This document shows, one piece after another, positions 58,148 to 64,000 of a DNA stretch of 64,000 nt (positions are counted from its first letter, which is position 1; every line of letters starts with the position of its first letter). Below the pieces are notes generated by a model. That model made no database searches. It was not told the origin of the DNA and saw only the letters and a program-made list of their open reading frames with translations. Source of the stretch: QYQD01 sp040754095 (GTDB lineage: Bacteria > Desulfobacterota > QYQD01); contig JBFMFO010000004.1 in NCBI GenBank assembly GCA_040754095.1, forward strand, positions 73,319 to 137,318, written 5' to 3'. A program made the translations under genes and the position numbers.

Positions 58148-59219
58148 CCCTTTCTATGGCCTGAGAAGCCAGTTCACCTACGGTTTTTTCCTCCACCCTG
58201 CCGTCATCGTATATCCTGAGACAAGCCCGGTCATCTTTAAGCCTTTTCAGGCTGCTTACGGCCTCTTTGGCCTTCATGTGCCCCAAGGCCCAGGCGGCAT
58301 GGCCCCGCACCGCAGGGTCCGGGGCGTCCAGGAGATCAAAAACACCGAAAAATGGCGTGCCCTTCAATAGCTCCGGATGGCGTTTACCTATTCTGCCGAT
58401 GGCCCAGAGGGCAGCCGCGCGGGAGGTTTGATCCTTTAAGAAGGAAAATAGCGGGGGGATAAAACCGATAAAGAGATCGGGCCGGTTACTTATTATTTCT
58501 CCAGAGGCTTCGAGGAAGCCCCAGCTTGTGGCGGCCGAGTCGGCAGCAGACGAAAGCAGACGCCTGAGCAGATCGGCGGCGGCTTGCGGATTTTTGTCTG
58601 CCACGTACCCGGCTGCTTTTCCCAATATCTCTATGGCTCGCCAGCGTAAAAGCTCATCCGGGGAGTACAAAAGCCGTTGCAACGCGGCCAGTACTCGTTT
58701 ATCTTCCCTGGCCATGGAAAACAATTCTTCTTTCCGGTTCTCTTCAACCAACCTCTGGATAAGTTTTTTAGAAAACGATTTTGATGGCCCGGAGTGTTCG
58801 ACGGATGAATTGTCGTTTATCGCCGGGGCCTTGGCCAGCTCAGCCCGCACCTTTTCCTCAGATACCTCTCTAATCTCTTTTTCCAATCTTATGAAAAGGA
58901 GAACAGCGCGGGCATGGGCTATCTTGGCTACGACTTTATGCTCTTTCTCGTCATAGTTTTCTATACGATCGTCGATATAATCTTTGTCCGGTTCAAGTTG
59001 CCAGGCCAGGTCCCAGTCCCCGCCGCAGGCAAATAGCAGGGCCTCCACCATGGCGGCCCCTACGTTGTGTCCGGTGACATCGCAGGCATATACTGCCCCG
59101 CACTGACATCTGCCCATGGCGAATTCAGTAAGCCTTTTGGTATTCAATTCACGCGGACGGTCAACCAAAGAACCACAGAAGGGACACTTTGGCGGCTGTG
59201 CCTCTGTTATAATGCTCAT
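58131..59219 (-). CDS. DVU0298-family HEAT-repeat protein
   Basis: The 362-residue protein has an N-terminal zinc-ribbon-like part (CPFCGSLVDR and GRCQCGAVYACDVTGHNVG) and a C-terminal half of HEAT/PBS-lyase-type repeats (LLRWRAIEILGKAAG, RAAALWAIGRIGKRHPELL, VRGHAAWALGHMKAKEAV). It matches the DVU0298 family named after Desulfovibrio. The role is unknown; the family is frequent near sulfur-metabolism genes. It follows the TPR gene by 30 bases on the same strand. Confidence 0.8.
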   Translation of the reverse strand: MSIITEAQPPKCPFCGSLVDRPRELNTKRLTEFAMGRCQCGAVYACDVTGHNVGAAMVEALLFACGGDWDLAWQLEPDKDYIDDRIENYDEKEHKVVAKIAHARAVLLFIRLEKEIREVSEEKVRAELAKAPAINDNSSVEHSGPSKSFSKKLIQRLVEENRKEELFSMAREDKRVLAALQRLLYSPDELLRWRAIEILGKAAGYVADKNPQAAADLLRRLLSSAADSAATSWGFLEASGEIISNRPDLFIGFIPPLFSFLKDQTSRAAALWAIGRIGKRHPELLKGTPFFGVFDLLDAPDPAVRGHAAWALGHMKAKEAVSSLKRLKDDRACLRIYDDGRVEEKTVGELASQAIERVTCPS

Positions 59220-59249
59220 GCCATCCTTCTCGTCGATTTATAAGAATTT

Positions 59250-59876
59250 CTATTTGGATTTGGCTTGAACTTCTTTAACAAAATCAGGATGAACCTGATA
59301 GCCCAACTCCATGGCCCGGTTACAGTGTTCAGCGGCCTGCTTATATTCTTTTTTAAAGTAATGGGCCACGGCCAAGTTGTTGTGGGCTATGGCGAAGTCA
59401 GGTTTTTTCTGGATACCCTTATTGGCAGCCTCGATGGCCTCATCATAAAGTCCTTTTTCGATATAAGCCGTGGCCAGGTTGGCCCAGCCCTCGGAAAAAT
59501 CGTTGTTGAGTTCCACCGCCTTTTTCAAAAATTCTATGGCCTTACCCCATTCGCCTTTTTGCATCCAGGCAAAGCCCAGATTGCCGTAGGCCTGTGTTAC
59601 ATAAGGATTAACCTCGATAGCCTTCTCATTTTCCCTGATAGCCCCGTCCAGATCACCTTTCTGAAAATAGAAGCCGCCGAGATTGACATATAGCGAGGCA
59701 TTTGTCGAGTCGATCTCCAACGCCTTTTGGGTATGCCTAATGGCATCGTCGATGCGTCCGCCCTTCCAGCAGGCTAGGGACAGGCGGCTGAGTGCAATGA
59801 CCGATTTGGGATTTTCCGCCGCCTCTTTTTCGAGAGAACTGATGATGTCTTCGATAGTTGTATTTTTTTCCGTCAT
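59250..59876 (-). CDS. Tetratricopeptide-repeat protein
   Basis: The 208-residue protein consists of about five TPR units with A-x-x-Y/F-x-x-x-G/A periodicity. Examples are SLYVNLGGFYFQKGDLDGAI, QAYGNLGFAWMQKGEWGKAI and EGWANLATAYIEKGLYDEAI. TPR scaffolds mediate protein contacts. It precedes the DVU0298 gene and is divergent from cbiA/dsrN. AGAGG seven bases before the ATG supports the start. Confidence 0.9.
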   Translation of the reverse strand: MTEKNTTIEDIISSLEKEAAENPKSVIALSRLSLACWKGGRIDDAIRHTQKALEIDSTNASLYVNLGGFYFQKGDLDGAIRENEKAIEVNPYVTQAYGNLGFAWMQKGEWGKAIEFLKKAVELNNDFSEGWANLATAYIEKGLYDEAIEAANKGIQKKPDFAIAHNNLAVAHYFKKEYKQAAEHCNRAMELGYQVHPDFVKEVQAKSK

Positions 59877-60021
59877 GGGTTAACCTCTGCCTGATTTATA
59901 GTTGCAATGATTTATTGCAATGTGACCGATTCTAATAAACTTTGGTAATTTAATCAATCTTTTTACATTCAGGCTAGTGTATTAGGGACGGGCTATGAGC
60001 CTTGTGTTATAGATATTTTTA

Positions 60022-60050
60022 TTGACAAAATTACCGGCGGAGTTTATAGA
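60022..60050 (+). promoter_or_regulatory. Sigma70-type promoter of cbiA/dsrN, twin of the dsrA promoter
   Basis: TTGACA (60022-60027) and TATAGA (60045-60050) are 17 bases apart. Together with the preceding TTTTTA and the spacer AAATTA..GGCG.AG.TT it repeats the sequence at 52938-52966. The start codon is about 65 bases downstream of the predicted transcript start. Confidence 0.7.
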
Positions 60051-60121
60051 TTTTTCGTTAGAATGAATTATAATTCAAATTATCCCAATGATATAGTATG
60101 ACTCCTAACCCATTTAACTAA

Positions 60122-61561
60122 ATGATCCAACGTTATTATCCCAGAGTGGCGATAGCAGGCCTTAGAGGAGGATCCGGAAAGACGATCCTTTCTCTGGGGA
60201 TCATTGTGGCCCTGCGCAATAAAGGTTTTAAGATAGTTCCCTTCAAAAAGGGTCCGGATTATATCGATGCGGGTTGGCTGACCTTAGCTGCCGAACACCC
60301 TTGCTATAATCTTGACCCATTCCTCATGGGTAAAGAGCAGGTTATATCTTCCTTCCAGTTACGGGTAGATGAAGGTGAATGTGCAATTATAGAGGGGAAC
60401 CGGGGGCTATACGACGGGACAGATGAAGCTGGAACTTATAGTACGGCTGAACTGGCCAAGATGCTCCAAACCCCGGTTATATTAGTGGTTGATTGCAGTA
60501 AGGTCACGCGTACAGTGGCAGCCATGATCCTGGGCTGCCAGAAGTTTGATCCGGCGGTGGATATCAGGGGCATTATACTCAATCAGATAGCCAGAAGCCG
60601 CCATGAGGCTATGGTGCGCAGCACTGTAGAGCATTATTGCGGGCTGCCGGTCATTGGCGCGCTGCCCCGGTTGAAGGAAGGCCGGCTTCCGGAACGGCAC
60701 ATGGGGCTAACGCCCCATTTTGAACACCAGAGTTCTATAGATGCCGCTATGGCCATAGGCAGTATGGTAGAAAAGTATGTGGACCTGGATAAGCTGTGGG
60801 AGATAGCTGTACAGTCCCCGCCATTGCTGGTTAATGAGCCTGTTAAGGAGAGATTATCTGTAAAGTCATATAAACAGCCGTGTATAGGGGTTATTAGAGA
60901 CTCTGCCTTCCAGTTTTATTATCCTGAGAACCTCCAGAAATTGGTGAGGTATGGGGCTAGATTAATAGATGTCAGTCCCTTGCGGGATACTCAGCTTCCG
61001 GAGTTAGACGCTCTCTATATAGGCGGGGGATTTCCGGAAACCCATGCCGAGCTTCTGGCCGCAAACAAGAATTTTGCCGGTTCTTTACGGGCGCGGGTAG
61101 AAGAAGGCCTTCCGGTTTACGCAGAATGCGGCGGGTTGATATATTTAGGAAGAAGCATAAGTATAGACAACACAGTATATCCGATGGCGGGTGTGCTTCC
61201 GGTGGATTTTTGTCTTGGGAAGAGGCCGCAGGGGCATGGATATACGGAGATGCTGGTGGACAAGCCCAATCCTTATTTTGCCTGTGGTTCTGTCCTGCGG
61301 GGACATGAATTTCATTATTCGCGTGTCGTGGCCTGGGAAAAGAATACCGGTGTGTATATGGCCTTTTCTGTTAACCGCGGATATGGTGTTGATGGGGAAC
61401 GGGACGGATTTTGCTACAAAAATGTCCTGGCCACATATACGCACCTTCACGCCCTGGGCGTACGGGAATGGGCCGGCGCATTGGTAAGGAGGGCTCTGGA
61501 TTACAAACGGATACTAAACCAGTCGCCTTTAAAACTACTTGCTTCGGCTGTGAAAGTGTGA
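60122..61561 (+). CDS. dsrN: Cobyrinate a,c-diamide synthase family, probable siroheme amidase (DsrN)
   Basis: The 479-residue protein has the CobB/CbiA N-terminal ATP-binding domain (GLRGGSGKTILSLGIIVAL, FKKGPDYIDAGWLTLAA, EGNRGLYDGTDEAGTYSTAELAK). It also has the C-terminal type 1 glutamine amidotransferase domain with YIGGGFPETHAELLAAN and the nucleophile Cys in VYAECGGLIYL. Next to dsr genes this family is called DsrN and is thought to amidate siroheme to the siroamide of DsrAB; cobyrinate amidation for B12 remains possible. No other cobalamin gene is nearby. Confidence 0.88.
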   Translation: MIQRYYPRVAIAGLRGGSGKTILSLGIIVALRNKGFKIVPFKKGPDYIDAGWLTLAAEHPCYNLDPFLMGKEQVISSFQLRVDEGECAIIEGNRGLYDGTDEAGTYSTAELAKMLQTPVILVVDCSKVTRTVAAMILGCQKFDPAVDIRGIILNQIARSRHEAMVRSTVEHYCGLPVIGALPRLKEGRLPERHMGLTPHFEHQSSIDAAMAIGSMVEKYVDLDKLWEIAVQSPPLLVNEPVKERLSVKSYKQPCIGVIRDSAFQFYYPENLQKLVRYGARLIDVSPLRDTQLPELDALYIGGGFPETHAELLAANKNFAGSLRARVEEGLPVYAECGGLIYLGRSISIDNTVYPMAGVLPVDFCLGKRPQGHGYTEMLVDKPNPYFACGSVLRGHEFHYSRVVAWEKNTGVYMAFSVNRGYGVDGERDGFCYKNVLATYTHLHALGVREWAGALVRRALDYKRILNQSPLKLLASAVKV

Positions 61562-61642
61562 TATAGGTTCCAATCCAAAATTAAATAATATTAGGTAAGG
61601 CGGCGATTGTCGTCAATTTTGTAGGGAGGAGGATTAAGTATC

Positions 61643-61831
61643 ATGGCTTATACGGTAACTGTGGACAAGGACAAATGTAACGGAGACGGCCTTTGTGTGG
61701 ACAACTGCCCGGGGCAGGTGCTGGAACTGGTAGATGGAAAGGCAGAGCCTGTCAACATGGATGACTGTCTGGGTTGTCAGTCCTGCATGGAAGTCTGCAC
61801 GACCGGTGCGATCACAGTAACAGAAGATTAA
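61643..61831 (+). CDS. Two-cluster ferredoxin with Asp at one cluster position
   Basis: The 62-residue ferredoxin has CNGDGLCVDNCP (residues 12-23) and CLGCQSCMEVCT (42-53). The second motif has the four Cys of a [4Fe-4S] site. In the first, the second position is Asp15 instead of Cys, as in the Pyrococcus-type ferredoxin. Such sites give an Asp-ligated [4Fe-4S] or a [3Fe-4S] cluster. It is a likely electron carrier for sulfite reduction. AGGGAGGAGG lies before the ATG. It is 82 bases after dsrN and probably co-transcribed. Confidence 0.92.
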   Translation: MAYTVTVDKDKCNGDGLCVDNCPGQVLELVDGKAEPVNMDDCLGCQSCMEVCTTGAITVTED

Positions 61832-61866
61832 GTAAATAAGTACGGAATCGGAGACTAACCGACGGT

Positions 61867-61907
61867 AAAAGGCCCTGCCTCATCTATCAGGCAGGGCCTT
61901 TTATTTT
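61867..61907 (+). terminator. Terminator after the ferredoxin gene
   Basis: AAAAGGCCCTGCCT and its exact inverse AGGCAGGGCCTTTT flank an eight-base loop, followed by ATTTTTG. It closes the dsrN-ferredoxin unit. Confidence 0.9.
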
Positions 61908-61922
61908 TGTGGTATTGGCCTA

Positions 61923-62135
61923 TAGTTAGTTTCCACCCGGAAAGCCAAGTTTTCCGGGTGGAGCAGTCAGCTATCAGCATTCAGCTTAATACGTCGTTTA
62001 TCTTAGATTTTTGCTGACGGCTGAAAGCTGATCGCTGAAAGGGTGAATTTCGCCTCGGCGAATCTGCCTATGGCACGACCGGCCTTAGGCCGACCGTAGG
62101 CCGGAAACGGCAGGTTCCGGATGAGCACTGATTAG
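61923..62135. repeat. Dispersed repeat family A, copy 8
   Basis: Starts TAGTTAGTTTCCACCCGG and ends GGTTCCGGATGAGCACTGATTAGG. The interior has GTCAGCTATCAGCATTCAGC, CGTCGTTTATCTTAG and GCTGACGGCTGAAAGCTGAT. An extra inverse pair (GGCCTTAGGCC) is inserted near the right end. Confidence 0.8.
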
Positions 62136-63487
62136 GATTTAAGAACACCGGTTTTGATCTGTTCGGTCAGATATTCAACCTGGTAGCCTAGAGGCGATTT
62201 TTTCTCCATTTCGCGCTGGACGAAATTAACTGCATGTAGGATAGTGGCGTGGTTTCTGTTAAATTCCTTCCCGATGGCTTCCAGGGAGTGTTTGGTAAGA
62301 ACGCGGGACAAGTAGACGGCTATATGCCGCGGATGGGCAATAGCCTGTTTGCGGCTCTTGGATTTTAACACGTCTAGGGTAACTTTATAGTACTGACAGA
62401 TAATCTTTTGGATCAGCTCCAGAGAGACCTCCTCCCTTTTCCTTATCAGGTATTTGGTCGCTTCTCTGGCCATATCCAGGGTGATCGGTTGACAGAGGAG
62501 AGAGGACTGTGCGGCCAGGCTGATTACACTGCTTTCCAATTGCCGGATATCATCGGTGATGGTATTGGCCAGGTAATTTATAACCTCACCCGGCAGAGAT
62601 ATCCCCTGGTTCTGGGCCTTTTTCTGAAGGATGTTTATCCGGGTATTATAGTCGGGAGGGAGGATGCCGGCAATCAACCCGCTATTAAGCCTGGACCGGA
62701 GGGCGTTGTTTAGCCGGGGGATATCTTTCGGAGATTGGGAACTCGTCATGATAATAGTCCTGCCGGATTCAGCGAGCCTGTCCAGGACAGGACCAAGTTC
62801 TGCCTGGGTACGTTGTTTACCCTCAAAGAAATGTACTTCCTCAAGCAGGAGGACATGGCAATTTGTGCGGTATTTTTCTTTGAATTGTTCGATGGTATTT
62901 GTTTTAAGGGACCGGACCATGTCGTTGGTAAATTCTTCAGCAGTTACATAAATCAGTTTTTTTGTCTTGTCCTGACCAAGCATGTAATGGGCTATGGCCT
63001 GTGCCAGATGACTTTTCCCCAGTCCTGTATTTGAGAGCAGGTATAGAAAGTTATTATAGGCGCTGGTCCCTTGTGCTATGGCCTGGGCTATGGTGAAGGC
63101 AAAGCTGTTTGAGTTGCCGGTCACAAATTGATCGAAAGTAAAACGGGGACATAATCGCCTGCAGTAAGGCGCTTCAGTTTGCAGGCCGGGCAAAAGCAAT
63201 TGTTCATCGGCTTTAGGTTTGTTAGTACCATTGGTTTCATTAGATCCTGCCAATGTTGCTATCAATTGGACATTTAATTTTTTACTACAAAGGGTTCCCA
63301 ATTCGTCCCTGATTAACGGCAGATAATTATCCCGCACCCAGCTTAGAGAAAATCGGTTGGGACAGGTCAGTACAAAGGTATTTTCATCCTGGCTGCTGCA
63401 GGTTATCGGATCGATCCAGATATGAAAACTACTGTCTGGAATCTTATTTCTAAGAGAATTTTTTAATTCTTGCCAGATTTCTTGCAT
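62132..63487 (-). CDS. dnaA: Chromosomal replication initiator DnaA (divergent)
   Basis: The 451-residue protein has an N-terminal domain I (IWQELKNSLRNKIPDSSFHI). The AAA+ core shows Walker A NTGLGKSH (153-160) and a Walker B of LLLEEVHFFEGK (Glu-Glu where most DnaA have Asp-Asp). A C-terminal DNA-binding domain has RHIAVYLSRVLTKHSLEAIG and NRNHATILHA, where the usual signature is GxRDHTTVxHA. Overall it reads as DnaA but with several unusual core residues, so it may be a paralogue. It is at the right end of the window, next to AT-rich DNA. Confidence 0.88.
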   Translation of the reverse strand: MQEIWQELKNSLRNKIPDSSFHIWIDPITCSSQDENTFVLTCPNRFSLSWVRDNYLPLIRDELGTLCSKKLNVQLIATLAGSNETNGTNKPKADEQLLLPGLQTEAPYCRRLCPRFTFDQFVTGNSNSFAFTIAQAIAQGTSAYNNFLYLLSNTGLGKSHLAQAIAHYMLGQDKTKKLIYVTAEEFTNDMVRSLKTNTIEQFKEKYRTNCHVLLLEEVHFFEGKQRTQAELGPVLDRLAESGRTIIMTSSQSPKDIPRLNNALRSRLNSGLIAGILPPDYNTRINILQKKAQNQGISLPGEVINYLANTITDDIRQLESSVISLAAQSSLLCQPITLDMAREATKYLIRKREEVSLELIQKIICQYYKVTLDVLKSKSRKQAIAHPRHIAVYLSRVLTKHSLEAIGKEFNRNHATILHAVNFVQREMEKKSPLGYQVEYLTEQIKTGVLKS

Positions 63488-64000
63488 AAGCTGATTTTTT
63501 TTGTTTTTGAAATGTTAGGGCAAAGACAATCAAGTAATCGTGCTCTCCTTAATAAAGATTCGCCGGGTTTCTGTCAAAGGTGATTAAAGACGATTCTCTC
63601 GATGAATCCCGCTTATTTTTAAAGATGGTTTAACCTTCTGTTTTTTCTTTATATCTATTTTTATTAAAGAGTAACTTATTTAAAAGACGGCAGTTTGTAT
63701 AATTAGGGTCAAGACCAATGGTTTCAGGACGTTATTTATGAAAAACTTCCGGTTGGATAAGGTTATCAACATCACAATATCTCTCCATATCTCTTTTTTC
63801 CTCAATTTTTTAACCTATTTTATCTTTATTTCTTTTTGCATTTGTCGTACAAAGGGGCTGTCAATTTTATTTGAATAAGGGTCATGACTAGAACAGCACC
63901 TTAAAAAGTGTGCTAACATCTGGTTATGACGTTAAAAAATAGGTACGCAAATCGTTCAAAAATTTCAGAGGCTAAAATCCGTCAAATCGTGAACCTTTTT
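63488..64000. other. AT-rich region upstream of dnaA, possible origin region
   Basis: The 513 bases to the right edge hold no convincing gene. T- and A-rich tracts (for example 63640-63700 and 63795-63840) could be easy-melting DNA. TTATCAACA at 63759-63767 is one base away from a DnaA box, but I find no cluster of perfect boxes. It may contain the dnaA promoter or part of oriC; evidence is weak. Confidence 0.3.

Noticed and set aside
63738..63878. 46-codon hydrophobic frame (MKNFRLDKVINI...) upstream of dnaA
   Set aside because: It lies in very AT-rich DNA where hydrophobic frames arise by chance, and AGGA is weakly placed. No conservation can be judged.

Overview
The window looks like chromosomal DNA of a strictly anaerobic sulfur-metabolising bacterium, most likely a member of the Desulfobacterota (former Deltaproteobacteria). 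The grounds are a reductive-type dissimilatory sulfite reductase block (dsrA-dsrB-dsrD), a siroheme-amidase-type CbiA (DsrN) and a ferredoxin nearby, a fused siroheme decarboxylase (AhbA-AhbB), a DVU0298-family protein, an MvhD-type electron-transfer subunit, a multiheme cytochrome c and a hydrogenase maturation protease. The lineage is an inference; no rRNA gene is present.

Layout. 1-4.7 kb: the N-terminal part of a protein made of exact 37-residue helical repeats (runs off the left edge), CheW, a K+ channel with an RCK domain, 5-formyl-THF cyclo-ligase and a hydrogenase maturation protease. 4.8-8.8 kb: an accessory stretch with a NERD-domain gene carried as an integron-type gene cassette with a well-formed attC site, a REP-associated (RAYT) transposase framed by a perfect 19-bp inverted repeat, the stub of another IS, and a GC-rich DEAD-box helicase. 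9-14.5 kb: cyclopropane fatty acid synthase, ArfB, a SLOG-like protein, a seven-heme cytochrome, a metallophosphoesterase and a 30-residue Lys/Ala-rich protein. 15-26.6 kb: housekeeping (glyQ, glyS, smc, ftsY), a macro-domain protein with MltA, and malic enzyme. 27-28.6 kb: MvhD plus a polyferredoxin-like FrhB-type subunit. 28.8-33.1 kb: a second accessory island with HEPN and HNH genes (possible cassettes), a broken PemK/MazF toxin, intact VapBC and HigBA-type toxin-antitoxin pairs and a partly duplicated YkgJ-type gene. 33.5-50.7 kb: a BamE-like lipoprotein, pcm, DedA, pcnB, nadK, YtxH/DUF948 proteins, rdgB, a GH57/DUF3536 protein, an RpoD-type sigma factor, a SecD-SecF fusion, tRNA-Leu and tRNA-Phe, a bifunctional PBP and two PilZ proteins. 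50.9-61.9 kb: the sulfite-reduction region. 62.1-63.5 kb: a divergent DnaA followed by AT-rich DNA to the right edge.

In the sulfite-reduction region AhbAB acts on siroheme, CbiA/DsrN is expected to amidate siroheme to siro(heme)amide, DsrAB uses that cofactor, and DsrD and a 7Fe/8Fe-type ferredoxin serve the enzyme. The promoters proposed for dsrA and for cbiA/dsrN are near copies of each other (TTGACA-N17-TATAGA with a shared spacer), which suggests co-regulation.

The intergenic DNA is unusually rich in dispersed repeats. I recognise at least six families (called A to F here) in this one window. The most frequent, family A (eight copies or fragments), is a palindromic MITE-like element with CATCCGGAAAC-type arms. 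These repeats, the RAYT and the cassette-like genes show a genome that has been worked on repeatedly by mobile DNA.
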